A stretch of DNA of 62,229 nucleotides from Bacillus sp. V59.32b (GTDB taxonomy: Bacteria; Bacillota; Bacilli; Bacillales; DSM-1321). A program made the translations under genes and the position numbers. Positions 1 to 9,166 of this stretch are shown piece after piece (within the stretch, counting starts at the first letter, position 1; each line of letters starts with the position of its first letter). Location of the stretch: assembly GCF_003429085.1 (NCBI RefSeq), contig NZ_QVTC01000016.1:1-62229 (forward strand), written 5' to 3'. The notes under the pieces were generated by a model, which did not search any database, was not told the DNA's origin, and saw only the letters and a list, made by a program, of their open reading frames with translations.

Positions 1-57
1 TACTGCCTTCATGGCTCGGGACTTTCACCCTAGAGACTACACCCATGCCGGGCGCAC
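1..57 (-). mobile_element. 5' end of a group II intron (probably bacterial class C), continues beyond the window
   Basis: Read on the minus strand, the first 57 bases begin GTGCGCCCGGCATGGGTG and continue with TCTCTAGGGTGAAAGTCCCG and GAAGGCAG. This is the characteristic 5' end and domain I start of bacterial group II introns. The intron starts a few bases behind the terminator stem of the protease gene, after TTTTAATG. Insertion just downstream of a Rho-independent terminator is the known habit of class C introns. The rest of the ribozyme and any intron-encoded reverse transcriptase lie outside the window, so whether the element is complete cannot be judged. Confidence 0.85.
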
Positions 58-61
58 CATT

Positions 62-90
62 AAAAGCCCCCGGCCAGGCCGGGGGCTTTC
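62..90 (-). terminator. Rho-independent terminator of the InhA-like gene; intron insertion target
   Basis: A GC-rich perfect inverted repeat (AAAGCCCCCGGCC / GGCCGGGGGCTTT) lies 14 bases past the stop codon of the protease gene. On the minus strand it is followed by TTTTAATG and then immediately by the group II intron start. The T-tract is short, as expected if the intron landed at its end. Confidence 0.9.
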
Positions 91-103
91 TTATTACTTA
101 ATC

Positions 104-2224
104 TTACTTGGGCTTCTTCTTATCGTTTTTGTACTCAATTTCATACGTAAAAGCGACTGGATTTTTCTTGTCAGCCGGTGCTGCGTATGACGTGATCATA
201 TAATTCTTGCCGTCTTTGAATAACTGGCGAAGCTGGAGCGCTTTTTCTTCGGTTACATTAAACGGCTCAACATGGACCACTTTATACTCTGTTTTCGCGT
301 TCTTCCCTTTACCTTTCGTTTGTTCATTAATAAATGTCACGGTATATTCAACATACTGTCCTAAAACTTCATCGATTGACTTGAAATTGTCCGTTGATGA
401 ACCATCACTGGAAAAACCGATTTCCGGAATTTCGATGTTATCAACAAACCAGCCTTCCTCTGTAGTTCCCCAATCAGTCATATATCGGAATGAAACCAAA
501 ACTTTCTGGCCGGCATATGCAGATAAATCAAAGGACTCATTCTCCCAGCCGTCGCTATGGCCTGTGAAACCTGGCAGATTCGCTTTAATTGTTGGATAGC
601 CTTCTTCCACAACGTCAGAACGGGTATTTTCATTGGCCAGACTCTTCCATGTCTTTCCACCGTCTGTCGAAACCTGGACCGCTGCGAAATCCCATTGTTC
701 TTCAATTTTATAATGATGGTCAAAATTCAAAGTAGCTTTATTGACATTGGTTAAATCCGCTTCAAGGATTAAGGAATTATTCGCTTCATCGCCCGCATTG
801 CCCCATAACACCTTATTATTGGCATCAACTGGATCAGCTGCGGATTTCCAAGGGGATGGCAGGAAATCCACTCCGTCAAAGGAGATGTTACGGATCTTGC
901 CGGATTTTTCAATTTCCTTGAAGTCTCCGCCCCACGCAGGCACACCTTCTTTTTCAATCGCCTTTGCAGCTTCATAATTCACGGTGAATCCACGTTTTGT
1001 GCCTTTATCATCCACTACCAAATCTCTTAAATCAATACTGTCAAAATTATAGATTCCTTTACCTGGTTTATCGCTATCAATGGCGAGTGCTGTGATAAAA
1101 CGATTATACACATCTTCGAAATCAAGCTTTTGCCCGTACGCAGGCAGCGTTTGGTTCACGCTGTCAATGCCGTTCGTGTCATTCAATGCAAGATCACGGA
1201 TGTACTCCCTGCCGAACTTATCATTCATATAAAGCGTAAATAAATACACTTGTCCATAATCAGCGATCGTTTCCGGCCCTGTTGTTGCCCCTTGATGTTC
1301 ATCCCAGCTAACCAGAGAGTTTTCCGGATGGTCGAGATAGAAATTGATCGATCTGTCATCATGGCCGTAGCCGCCAAGATACTCGGAGAATGTAGACATT
1401 CCTTCATTTAACCATGTTTCTTCATCACCATCATTGTCGCTATGGATTAGGTGCTGAAGCTCATGGATCGTTGTCCCATAGAAAGTATTCTCAAGACGGG
1501 TATCCCAATCTCTTGTATCAATGGTAATGATATTTCTATCAATATAGTTTTCTAGCGTTCCCCAGAAAAAGCCGGCAACAAAGAATGGATAAGTTGGATC
1601 TTTGTAATTATCATCGATAATATTATCTACCAGCATAATGACTTTATCGCTGCCCTCGTAATAGCCTTTTGGTAATAATTTATCATTGGCAAGCGGTGAT
1701 TTTGATCCATCATGAACGTCCGGTGTTCCGAAGAATTCAGTCGCTTTCGGATAGATGTTTGCGTCGAACTCATTCTTTAATTTATCAACCTGCTCCTGTG
1801 TCACTACATGGGCCGGACGGCTATCTCCCTCAGGGAATGAAAGGTCGTTGGCTACCCAGATTTCCACATTATTACCGACGCTCCTTAAAGTGAAATCTTT
1901 GAATTGCAAGTTTCGATTCAAAAATTTCTTCGTTCCGCCGTCGTATGTAAATGAACTGTCCGCAGAAGTAGAATCACTACCTGATTGCTCATCAAAATTG
2001 ATCGCTTCCGCCTGCTTCTTAATGCTGTCTTCCGCCTTCTTTAGAAACGCTTCATCCATTGAGAGGCTGTTTAAATAACCATCAATATCAACCCTGTCGC
2101 CATAACGTTCTGTATCCCAATTTGGTGTTGCCGCTTCTGCCGTGGGCGCTGCTGAACCTATAGGTGCAAGCAAAGATAGCGCTAAAGCACCGGTTGATAG
2201 TACTGAAAATAATTTTTTCTTCAA
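104..2224 (-). CDS. Secreted zinc metalloprotease, immune inhibitor A-like
   Basis: A 706-residue exported protease. Residues 1-32 form a signal peptide (MKKKLF basic start, LALSLLAP core, cleavage near AEAA). The zinc site HELQHLIH, with a following WLNEGMSTFSE glutamate helix, lies near residues 255-282; HExxH supplies two ligands and the catalytic Glu. The C-terminal half carries the VSTDGGKTW and GWFVDNIEI signatures of the beta-sandwich segment seen in InhA (M6) proteins. InhA-type enzymes degrade extracellular proteins, including host antimicrobial peptides in pathogenic relatives; here a general nutritional role is as likely. The spacing and ligands after HExxH also resemble M30-type peptidases, so the subfamily is uncertain. 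Monocistronic, ending at the terminator that hosts the intron. Confidence 0.85.
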   Translation of the reverse strand: MKKKLFSVLSTGALALSLLAPIGSAAPTAEAATPNWDTERYGDRVDIDGYLNSLSMDEAFLKKAEDSIKKQAEAINFDEQSGSDSTSADSSFTYDGGTKKFLNRNLQFKDFTLRSVGNNVEIWVANDLSFPEGDSRPAHVVTQEQVDKLKNEFDANIYPKATEFFGTPDVHDGSKSPLANDKLLPKGYYEGSDKVIMLVDNIIDDNYKDPTYPFFVAGFFWGTLENYIDRNIITIDTRDWDTRLENTFYGTTIHELQHLIHSDNDGDEETWLNEGMSTFSEYLGGYGHDDRSINFYLDHPENSLVSWDEHQGATTGPETIADYGQVYLFTLYMNDKFGREYIRDLALNDTNGIDSVNQTLPAYGQKLDFEDVYNRFITALAIDSDKPGKGIYNFDSIDLRDLVVDDKGTKRGFTVNYEAAKAIEKEGVPAWGGDFKEIEKSGKIRNISFDGVDFLPSPWKSAADPVDANNKVLWGNAGDEANNSLILEADLTNVNKATLNFDHHYKIEEQWDFAAVQVSTDGGKTWKSLANENTRSDVVEEGYPTIKANLPGFTGHSDGWENESFDLSAYAGQKVLVSFRYMTDWGTTEEGWFVDNIEIPEIGFSSDGSSTDNFKSIDEVLGQYVEYTVTFINEQTKGKGKNAKTEYKVVHVEPFNVTEEKALQLRQLFKDGKNYMITSYAAPADKKNPVAFTYEIEYKNDKKKPK

Positions 2225-2325
2225 CTAAGTGACCCCCTTACAATAATTGTATTAATGCATAAATTATTCTAACATGCCGAATTTTCTGAATAAAGGGTCG
2301 ATAGGACTACACCCTAATGAAAGAC

Positions 2326-2370
2326 AAAAAGGCTGAAGAGGAACAGTATATCTTCCTCTTCAGCCTTTTT
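2326..2370 (-). terminator. Terminator of the P-type ATPase gene
   Basis: A long stem, AAAAAGGCTGAAGAGGAA pairing with TTCCTCTTCAGCCTTTTT, gives a T-tract on both strands. It lies just after the ATPase stop codon. Confidence 0.9.
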
Positions 2371-2384
2371 AGTTTTTACATTAT

Positions 2385-4985
2385 TTAACTCCTAACAAAT
2401 AATAATTTATAAATCTGAATCAGCACAAGCGGCACGAGCGATAATCCATAGATCATATAGAATTGTGCGCTATTCAGATCTGCCACTTCAAATACGCCTT
2501 TCAGCGGTTCGAACATGAGTACCAGGTGCAATAGCAAAATCCCCAGAATCACCGCAAACCAGATATATTTATTGGAGAATACTCCGATTTTGAAAATGGA
2601 ATGTTTCGCTCTTGCATTGAATCCGTGCAGCAATCTTGAGAGGCAAAGAGTAGCGAATGCCATTGTGCTTGCGATTGCGGCGTCTCCAGTTGATAATCCG
2701 ATATGGAAGGCAACCAGGGTGACAATCGCGATCAATAAACCTTCTGCAATAACCCTTCTCGCGAATTGCCCATTTAACAACGGTGTTCTAATATCCCTTG
2801 GCTTTTCTTTCATGATGTTTTCGTTGTGCGGCTCCAAGCCGATTGCGATAGCCGGTAGACTGTCTGTAAGCAAATTGATGAATAACAAATGCACAGGTGC
2901 GAACGGTACGGGCAAGGCTCCTAATGACGCGTATAGTACCGCAATGATTGCCCCGGTGTTCCCTGATAACAGAAACCTGATTGCGTTCTTAATGTTCTCG
3001 TAGATGCTTCGCCCATTGGAAATGGCTTTGACGATTGTGGAGAAATTATCATCGGTGAGCACCATCGATGAAGCGTCTTTCGCAACCTCTGTACCGGTTA
3101 TCCCCATAGCGATTCCGATATCTGCCTGTTTTAAGGCCGGGGCGTCATTTACGCCATCCCCCGTCATCGCCACGACATTTCCTTTTTCCTGCCATGCCCT
3201 TACAATCCTGATCTTATGCTCCGGGGACACCCTCGCATACACGGAAATATCTTCAACCTTGTTTTGGAGTTCTTCATCGCTGAGCTTTTCCAACTCAATC
3301 CCTTCAACAGCTTCCGATTCATCCTTCAGAATCCCGATTTGCTTGGCGATGGCACTGGCGGTAATTCGGTGGTCACCTGTAATCATCACCGGCTTGATGC
3401 CTGCCTCGATACAATCCCTCACGGCGGCTGCCGACTCTTCTCTTGGAGGGTCCATCATCGCCGTAAGCCCTACAAAGATGAAGTCTTTTTCATCATCGAA
3501 ACTGATAGTAGGATCATCGACCTCTTTATAGGCGAATCCCAGAACCCGCAATCCATTTCTTGAAAATTCCCTATTTGCTTTTTCGATGTCTTTTTTATGT
3601 TCTTCGGTAAGGTCGGTTACACCCTGTGAGGTTTCGATCTTTACCATTCTCGAAAGGAGGACATCGAGTGCACCCTTCGTGATCATCACTGTCCTTTGAT
3701 CGATTTTGTGAACCGTGCTCATCAGCTTTCTGTCAGAATCGAACGGGATTTCCCCGATTCTTGGATATTCTTTTCTGACAGTCTGTTCATCCAGCTTATA
3801 GATTTCCCCGAAATTAACGAGCGCAATTTCCGTGGGATCGCCAATTTCTTTCTTTTCTTCGGTGATGGAATCATTGCACAGCAGGGACATTAAAATAAAA
3901 TTCTTTTCCAGCTCCCTGTCTTGGTTCAGCTGATCATGCTCCACCACTTTATTATCGACAAAAACCTTTTGCACGGTCATCTTATTCTGCGTCAACGTTC
4001 CCGTTTTATCGGAGCATATGACGGAAATACTTCCGAGACTTTCTACCGCATGGAGCCTTCGGATGATCGCATTTTGCTTAGCCATCCTCTGCGTTCCAAA
4101 AGCGAGTACAATCGTTACGATCGAGCTTAATGCTTCTGGGATCGCCGCTACGGCAAGCGATACCGCGAACATAAAGGAGTCGACAATTTCGCGTCCTCTA
4201 AATAGGTCAAGCCCAAAAATAACCAAGGCGATGACAATGATGACGATCGCAAGCTTTTTCCCGAAATCATCCAGGCTTGCCTGGAGAGGCGTTTTCTTTT
4301 CCTTCGCCGATTCCAACAGGTTAGCGATTTTCCCGATTTCCGTCTTCATACCGATTCCGGTTACTAAAACAACGGCTCTTCCGTAAGTGACGAAGCTTCC
4401 GGAAAACACCATATTTACTCTGTCGCCAATCGGTACGTCATCTTTGTCAATCGGTTCAACGGATTTGTTGGAACTTACCGATTCACCAGTAAGGGAGCTC
4501 TCATTTACCTGCAGGCTGTGGCTTTCGATAATTCTGCCGTCCGCACTGACATAATCGCCGGCGTCCAGATAGAGAATATCCCCTACCATCACTTCCCTTG
4601 AAGGAATTTCCTCTCTTTGCCCGTTCCGTAACACCTTGGCTGTCGGTGAAGACAGAGCCTTCAGGCTGTTCAAGGATTGCTCCGCCTTGATATGCTGGAC
4701 CGTACCGAGAATAGCATTAATGATGACCACTATTAGGATAACAATCGTACTTTCAAATTTTCCTAAGAAGGCGGAAATCAGTGCAGCCGCAAGTAAGATA
4801 ATAACCAGGAAGTCCCGAAACTGATCAAAAAACACTTGTACCGCGCTTCTGCGTTTTGCTTCTTCTAATTCATTGAAACCATATTGTTCACGTCTTTTCT
4901 GGACATCATCAGCACTTAAACCCTGTTCAGACACATCCAAGGTTCTCATCACTTCATCGGATGATTGCCTGTAGAATTCACTCAT
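2385..4985 (-). CDS. P-type Ca2+-transporting ATPase (P2 type)
   Basis: A membrane cation pump of 866 residues that exports divalent cations, probably Ca2+, using ATP. All P-type signatures are visible: the TGES actuator loop (LTGESVSSN), the phosphorylation site DKTGTLTQNKMTV, the KGALDVLL nucleotide-binding motif, and the hinge TGDGVNDAPALKQADIGIAMG. The transmembrane motif AVAAIPEALSSIVT matches the Ca2+-site helix of SERCA/PMCA-like pumps. Both termini carry cation-ATPase domains and about ten membrane helices are predicted by eye. The start was set at the ATG at 4985, which has GGAAGGAGAT eight bases upstream; a GTG/ATG six codons earlier lacks one. It stands alone between two terminators. 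Confidence 0.93.
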   Translation of the reverse strand: MSEFYRQSSDEVMRTLDVSEQGLSADDVQKRREQYGFNELEEAKRRSAVQVFFDQFRDFLVIILLAAALISAFLGKFESTIVILIVVIINAILGTVQHIKAEQSLNSLKALSSPTAKVLRNGQREEIPSREVMVGDILYLDAGDYVSADGRIIESHSLQVNESSLTGESVSSNKSVEPIDKDDVPIGDRVNMVFSGSFVTYGRAVVLVTGIGMKTEIGKIANLLESAKEKKTPLQASLDDFGKKLAIVIIVIALVIFGLDLFRGREIVDSFMFAVSLAVAAIPEALSSIVTIVLAFGTQRMAKQNAIIRRLHAVESLGSISVICSDKTGTLTQNKMTVQKVFVDNKVVEHDQLNQDRELEKNFILMSLLCNDSITEEKKEIGDPTEIALVNFGEIYKLDEQTVRKEYPRIGEIPFDSDRKLMSTVHKIDQRTVMITKGALDVLLSRMVKIETSQGVTDLTEEHKKDIEKANREFSRNGLRVLGFAYKEVDDPTISFDDEKDFIFVGLTAMMDPPREESAAAVRDCIEAGIKPVMITGDHRITASAIAKQIGILKDESEAVEGIELEKLSDEELQNKVEDISVYARVSPEHKIRIVRAWQEKGNVVAMTGDGVNDAPALKQADIGIAMGITGTEVAKDASSMVLTDDNFSTIVKAISNGRSIYENIKNAIRFLLSGNTGAIIAVLYASLGALPVPFAPVHLLFINLLTDSLPAIAIGLEPHNENIMKEKPRDIRTPLLNGQFARRVIAEGLLIAIVTLVAFHIGLSTGDAAIASTMAFATLCLSRLLHGFNARAKHSIFKIGVFSNKYIWFAVILGILLLHLVLMFEPLKGVFEVADLNSAQFYMIYGLSLVPLVLIQIYKLLFVRS

Positions 4986-5104
4986 TCTGCATCTCCTTCC
5001 CAAAACATGAAAAAAGTTTCTGTTAATCTGCTTTAGTGACTAGTATTTTACTTTACTGTACCTTTTATGTTAACAAATAGTTAAAAACCCTGAATCGAAA
5101 TGAA

Positions 5105-5140
5105 AAAGGCCACAACCCTCTGATTAGGATCGTGGCCTTT
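5105..5140 (-). terminator. Terminator of the xpaC-yaaN operon
   Basis: AAAGGCCAC pairs with GTGGCCTTT, with a T-tract on the minus strand. It lies beyond the 21-bp repeat array, so the array is probably transcribed as the 3' untranslated region of the yaaN-like gene. Confidence 0.75.
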
Positions 5141-5180
5141 CCGGGAAAATTAATAGTCCGAGAAAACAGATTAAAATGAT

Positions 5181-5280
5181 TTAAGCGAAAAAATGCATGA
5201 TTTACGCGAAAGTACCACTCACTTAAGTGAAAATAAGGGTGATTCACGTGAAAATGCTCTCCATTTAAGCGAAAGTGGAA
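5181..5280. repeat. Intergenic array of five degenerate 21-bp units
   Basis: Five copies of a unit with core TTTAAGCGAAA / TTTACGCGAAA / TTCACGTGAAA occur with exactly 21-bp spacing: the G[C/T]GAAA core begins at 5185, 5206, 5227, 5248 and 5269. The remainder of each unit is diverged. It sits between the stop of the yaaN-like gene and its terminator. An 81-codon open frame through it encodes only the repeat and is not considered a gene. Two further arrays with almost the same period lie at 9145 and 10935. Confidence 0.85.
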
Positions 5281-5306
5281 ATCCCAGGGTTTTCTCATCA
5301 AGAAAA

Positions 5307-6482
5307 TCAACCACCCTTTACTTCCAACAGCTTTTGCCTTAGATCATTTTCCATAGAACCGAGCTCCAGCTCAGCCTGGCGGCGTTTATTCCGGCCTTCT
5401 TCCTGGATGCGCAAGGTTTCTTCAAGAGTAGAAAGTAAATTCTCCTGGGTTTTCTTAAGCGTTTCGATATCGATCAGGCCGCGTTCATTTTCTTTCGCGG
5501 TTTCAATTGTATTGCTCTTTAGCATTTCCGCATTTTTTAATAATAGCTCATTGGTTGTCTTTGATACTTGCTTTTGCGCTTCGACTGCATTGCGCTGCCT
5601 GATCAGTGTTAGAGCGATTGCAACCTGATTTTTCCACAATGGAATCGCCGTCATGATCGACGATTGGATTTTTTCTACAAGCGCCTGATTTGTATTTTGA
5701 ATCAGACGGATTTGCGGAGCGCTTTGTATCGTAATCTCCCGGCTTAATTTCAGATCATACAGGCGTTTATCAAAACGGTCGGCGAATTGGACCATATCGT
5801 TTACTTCCTGGAACTTCATTTGGTCATTTGTTGCTTCAGCCATTTTCCGAAGCTCCGGGATCGTTATGCCATGCAGCTCCTCCAGCTTGATTTCCCCGGC
5901 TGCGATATACACATTCAAAGCCTGAAAATATTCTTTATTATTTTCATAAAGCTTATCAAGCATGACGATATCCGAGAGGAGGACATTTTTGCTGCCGTCG
6001 AGCTTTACGCTGATCCGATCAATCTGTGCCCCTGTCTTTTGATATTTGGACAGTACCTCTTGAACGGAACCGGATACTTTGCCAAACATGCGGCCAATCA
6101 ACGTCCGCTTCTCCGGTTTCAGTTCGTCCGGGTTTACGTCGTTCAATTTCTTCATTAAGTCGCTGATGATCGTGCCTACCTCGCCTATATCCTTCTTCTG
6201 AACATGCCCAAGCATCGTTTCCGAGAAAGAAAGGAGTTTGGATTGCGCCGGCGTGCCATATGAAATCATCGCCTGGTGGTTTTTCGGGTCAATCTGTTTC
6301 GCAAGCTCGTAGGCCTTGGCCTTGTTTTCTTCCGGGATGACATCAATGAGTTTAACCGGTTTTTCTTCTTTCATATGGAGGTTAGAAGCTTGTCCGCTGT
6401 CTCCGAATGGATTAGATAATAAATCATCCATTAAATCCGCGCTGCCAGTTTTATTTAACAGGGATGGGTTGGTTTCGCTCAT
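5307..6482 (-). CDS. yaaN: TelA/YaaN-family toxic anion resistance protein
   Basis: A cytoplasmic, largely helical protein of 391 residues belonging to the TelA family (tellurite and other toxic-compound resistance; mechanism not established). Long charged helices run through the protein, with a coiled-coil-like C-terminus (residues ~330-391, rich in E, K, R, Q). Its start lies one base past the stop of the xpaC-like gene, the same order as xpaC-yaaN of B. subtilis, so the two are co-transcribed and probably act together. The symbol is assigned by that synteny and family. Confidence 0.85.
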   Translation of the reverse strand: MSETNPSLLNKTGSADLMDDLLSNPFGDSGQASNLHMKEEKPVKLIDVIPEENKAKAYELAKQIDPKNHQAMISYGTPAQSKLLSFSETMLGHVQKKDIGEVGTIISDLMKKLNDVNPDELKPEKRTLIGRMFGKVSGSVQEVLSKYQKTGAQIDRISVKLDGSKNVLLSDIVMLDKLYENNKEYFQALNVYIAAGEIKLEELHGITIPELRKMAEATNDQMKFQEVNDMVQFADRFDKRLYDLKLSREITIQSAPQIRLIQNTNQALVEKIQSSIMTAIPLWKNQVAIALTLIRQRNAVEAQKQVSKTTNELLLKNAEMLKSNTIETAKENERGLIDIETLKKTQENLLSTLEETLRIQEEGRNKRRQAELELGSMENDLRQKLLEVKGG

Positions 6483-6483
6483 A

Positions 6484-7134
6484 TTATCTCCTGCCTTCTT
6501 TTAGTAATTGCGATTCTTTTACTGTTTTCATCGAATGCTTCACCACATCCATTTCGAAATGAAGCTGATCAATGTCATCAGAAAGGATTTGATATAAATC
6601 TTCTTCGATCGAATCCTTGATCTTATCCAACGTCCGGCGCGTATCGGCAAGAGACTTTTTAAGCTCTTTATCCATTTTAGGCTGGGCCGATAAAAAAACA
6701 TATTTCTCTGCCAGCTCGACTGCCGAATCCAAATGGGTAAAATAAAAGCGTTCCGCCTTGTAAAAACGCTTTGGCTCCTTTTTGGTCAAACCGTATATTT
6801 TTCTCGTAATCCGAATGAATTCGATCCTATCTTTTATGGAAGAAATATCCCGCATGGAAACAAGCGCCTTATTCAGCCGGGTAATTTTTTGCTTCGCTTC
6901 ATCTAAATTCCCCTTAATATATCGATACTCTTTCCTGGTCAGTCCGTATCTTTTTAATGAACGGTGCTTCAAATAAGCTGAAATCCCGCCGTATATGGCG
7001 ATTCCGCCACCTAAGGAAACCGCAGTCGCGACCAAAAAAGTTTGATTAAAAGCAAAATAAGTGACCAGCCAAAAAGTGATAGTTGCAGGAATTGAAAAAA
7101 ATATGGTTACAAGAAATGAAAAAAACTGTTTCAT
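6484..7134 (-). CDS. xpaC: XpaC-family 5-bromo-4-chloroindolyl phosphate hydrolysis protein
   Basis: 216 residues. Two N-terminal membrane helices ([20 protein letters not shown] and [19 protein letters not shown]) are followed by a soluble helical domain with [18 protein letters not shown], typical of XpaC proteins. The family was named for a phosphate-dye hydrolysis phenotype; the true biochemical role is unknown. The start was chosen at the ATG at 7134, which has CAGGAG at proper distance; the open frame extends 13 codons further upstream without a ribosome site. First gene of the two-gene operon with yaaN. Confidence 0.85.
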   Translation of the reverse strand: MKQFFSFLVTIFFSIPATITFWLVTYFAFNQTFLVATAVSLGGGIAIYGGISAYLKHRSLKRYGLTRKEYRYIKGNLDEAKQKITRLNKALVSMRDISSIKDRIEFIRITRKIYGLTKKEPKRFYKAERFYFTHLDSAVELAEKYVFLSAQPKMDKELKKSLADTRRTLDKIKDSIEEDLYQILSDDIDQLHFEMDVVKHSMKTVKESQLLKEGRR

Positions 7135-7329
7135 TGAATATCGACTCCTGACATAAGCTCTATACCTACACATACGAATGGATGGAAATAGAGTTTCATT
7201 TAATGAAGAAAAAGTATAATTTCTCTCTCAAGTTTAACCATACAGAATAGTTGTTAATCCTGCCAGGGACTGTGAATGTAAGGGGAACTAGGGCTTGAGG
7301 CGTAGTTTTAAAATCCGCTTACCGAGGAG

Positions 7330-7593
7330 TTACAAAATATATATGAAAAAAGGAGGAAGTAAAATAACAAGCGCAATCACCATTACACCCGACGATAACG
7401 ACATTTCTTTCTCAGAAATTTGAGGGAGCACTTTTTCGATAGACCATGTTATAAAATAGACTAGGAGACCAACTAGAGCAGCTGTTGAAATAAAGTCATA
7501 GGGCAACACAATTGAAAAGTTCTCTTTGATTATATCTACAAAATTTATAGCTAAAATACCGATAATTATGAAAATAAGTGAGGTTAATCTCAG
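7330..7593 (-). CDS. Small membrane protein with probable CTG start
   Basis: An 87-residue frame with three hydrophobic segments: SLIFIIIGILAINFV, a middle helix with TAALVGLLVYFITW, and a C-terminal VMVIALVILLPPFFIYIL. The hydrophilic loops are short and charged. No ATG, GTG or TTG occurs near the N-terminus; the only plausible initiator is CTG at 7593, nine bases after AAGGGGG, and an in-frame stop lies just upstream. I do not recognise a family. The clean membrane-protein pattern argues for a real gene, but a decayed ATG (pseudogene) is possible. Confidence 0.5.
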   Translation of the reverse strand: MRLTSLIFIIIGILAINFVDIIKENFSIVLPYDFISTAALVGLLVYFITWSIEKVLPQISEKEMSLSSGVMVIALVILLPPFFIYIL

Positions 7594-7617
7594 GAGTTAT
7601 ATCCCCCTTTTTTAAAA

Positions 7618-8000
7618 TTAGCTTTCCATTTCAACTAGTCTGGCAACCTCATGCCCGCAATTTTTGCATTTACCCTGCAGTACAATCCCAAATTTATCCG
7701 GTTCTATCGTATAGTCCACAATCGTTACAACATCGCCGCAATGTCCGCAGAAGACATTATTAAGTAACATATCACGATCCGCTTGAGGGATTTTCATCCA
7801 TCTGCTGGCTGCACCAAATGATATGATTTCTGCATGCTCTTGTGCTCCATCATCTTCTTTCATTTTAGTGGAAAGATATGATTGGAATTCCTTGCTCATC
7901 TTGAAGCTTTCAACCAGAAGATCCGTTAGTTCTTTTTTGAGTACCCCTTAAGATGCTCTCTTAGCTCTTTAATTGAGAATTTGCCGTTCTTATCTTTCAT
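7618..8000 (-). pseudogene. Zinc-ribbon protein gene interrupted by a frameshift
   Basis: The 3' part (7618-7899) can be read alone as 93 residues with a four-cysteine zinc ribbon, CGHCGD...CKNCGH. Upstream, in another frame, 7926-8000 encodes MKDKNGKFSIKELREHLKGY followed by SKKN and a stop. Adding one A to the A6 run at 7933-7938 joins the frames into ...GYSKKELTDLLVESFKMSKEF..., a smooth helical sequence that runs into the zinc-ribbon part. The gene is therefore probably a single ~127-residue reading frame broken in a homopolymer, or a sequencing slip. Function unknown; the ribbon could bind nucleic acid or be structural. Confidence 0.6.
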
Positions 8001-8156
8001 CACATGATCAATCCATTTCCATTTTTACTCTTAGACTATCATGGTTTAAAGCATCAGTAAAATTATCATCCCTATATAGTATTTATTATTTTAGAAGAAG
8101 AAATTTTTAATAAATGGTGAGAATCAAAGGGAAACCAGCATGATTCTGCATTTTAA

Positions 8157-8310
8157 TTAAAAAACACCCTTTAAATCAATTCTTAGTCCATCTTTGATTA
8201 TTGATGTAAGTTCTCCAATATCTATTTTCGTAGCGTATTGTTCATACTTTTCTTCTTTATTCATTCCGAATCGATTAACTTGCTTATTGTATAACTCGAG
8301 GATAATATAA
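8157..8310 (-). pseudogene. C-terminal remnant of a Uma2-family (DUF820) gene
   Basis: The frame ending at 8157 encodes ILELYNKQVNRFGMN and EEKYEQYATKIDIGELTS. This aligns with the C-terminus of the intact Uma2 gene 1.3 kb away (ITVYALNEDEMYEQYDMKIDAGVL). The N-terminal two thirds, including the PD-(D/E)XK residues, are missing. The fragment abuts the promoter region of the ArsR-type gene. It indicates a former duplication of the Uma2 gene. Confidence 0.6.
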
Positions 8311-8351
8311 CTGTGTGGTAATACAACAAATTGAACAGGACAGTGATTATC

Positions 8352-8663
8352 ATGCAAAATCAAAACCTATTCGAGATCATAGCTGAAACAAACCGGCGAC
8401 ATATAATAGACCTTCTGCGCACCAAACCGCGATCCGTCGGAGAACTGGTCGAACGCTCTCAATTAAGTCAACCGGGCGTTTCTAAGCATCTTCGGATACT
8501 GCGCGAAGCTGGCTTGGTCACCGCTAGCAAGGAATCGCAAAAGCATATTTACCATTTGCATGCAGAACCGTTAAAAGAAATTGATAATTGGCTGGAGCCA
8601 TACCGTCAGCACTGGTCGGACAGGCTCGATGCACTTGAACATTTTTTAGATGAGGAGGACTAA
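8352..8663 (+). CDS. ArsR-family winged-helix transcriptional regulator
   Basis: 103 residues forming a single winged helix: IIAETNRRHIIDLLRTKPRS (helices 1-2), VGELVERSQLSQPGVSKHLR (the HTH), and LVTASKESQKHIYHL (the wing). No cysteine metal site is present, so it is not an obvious metal sensor. It belongs to the autorepressor type usually paired with an SRPBCC (AHSA1) gene. The gene downstream is such a protein, starting two bases after this stop. The ATG at 8352 is preferred over an upstream TTG at 8331; AGGA lies at 8337-8340. Confidence 0.85.
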   Translation: MQNQNLFEIIAETNRRHIIDLLRTKPRSVGELVERSQLSQPGVSKHLRILREAGLVTASKESQKHIYHLHAEPLKEIDNWLEPYRQHWSDRLDALEHFLDEED

Positions 8664-8665
8664 AA

Positions 8666-9166
8666 ATGTTAGCTGTAATAGAGAAGGTTGAGGGTGGCTA
8701 TGTCGCCCGGTATGATCGTCCTTTAAAACATTCCGTAGAAAAAGTGTGGGCTGCTTTGACAGAAAATGATAAACTGGCAAAATGGATGTCAAACCTCCAA
8801 GTAGAAGAACTTCGAAAAGGAGGAACCATAAAGTTTGATATGAAGGACGGTTCCGGATCATTCATCGATATGGAAATTTTGGATTTCCAAGAGTATTCCG
8901 TGTTGGAATACGAATGGGGCAAGGACCGAGTCCGCTTTGAATTATACCCAAAACCGGATGGCTGCCTGCTCGTATTGAAAGAGTTTATCAGCACCTTAAC
9001 GGATCACACATCAAAGGATCTATCAGGCTGGCATGTGTGCATGGATGTTTTGTCTGCATTACTGGAAGGCCGTTATATGGAATTCCCAAAAGGCGAATGG
9101 GAAAAATGGCATGAGAAGTATAAATTAGCCGTCAAGGAGATGCAAATAATCGAGTACGATTCATGA
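8666..9166 (+). CDS. SRPBCC/AHSA1-domain protein
   Basis: 166 residues with the helix-grip fold pattern of Aha1-type START-like proteins: VARYDRPLKHSVEKVWAALT, LAKWM, and C-terminal GWHVCMDVLSALLEG. Such proteins bind hydrophobic ligands; the ligand here is unknown. A strong GAGGAGG site overlaps the end of the ArsR gene, so the two form an operon. The last six codons (IIEYDS) and the stop are already built from the first, diverged unit of the 20-bp repeat array that follows. Confidence 0.85.
   Translation: MLAVIEKVEGGYVARYDRPLKHSVEKVWAALTENDKLAKWMSNLQVEELRKGGTIKFDMKDGSGSFIDMEILDFQEYSVLEYEWGKDRVRFELYPKPDGCLLVLKEFISTLTDHTSKDLSGWHVCMDVLSALLEGRYMEFPKGEWEKWHEKYKLAVKEMQIIEYDS

Noticed and set aside
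1..57. Riboswitch or T-box leader
   Set aside because: Orientation, position after a terminator and the GTGCGCCCGGC start fit a group II intron instead.
1755..2078. Plus-strand frame of 107 residues inside the protease gene
   Set aside because: Shadow of the InhA-like coding frame without ribosome site; the same holds for other long antisense frames inside the ATPase, glcDF, lctP, SDR and gut genes.
5065..5310. 81-residue minus-strand protein rich in F, H and N
   Set aside because: It is the translation of the 21-bp repeat array and terminator and has no ribosome site.
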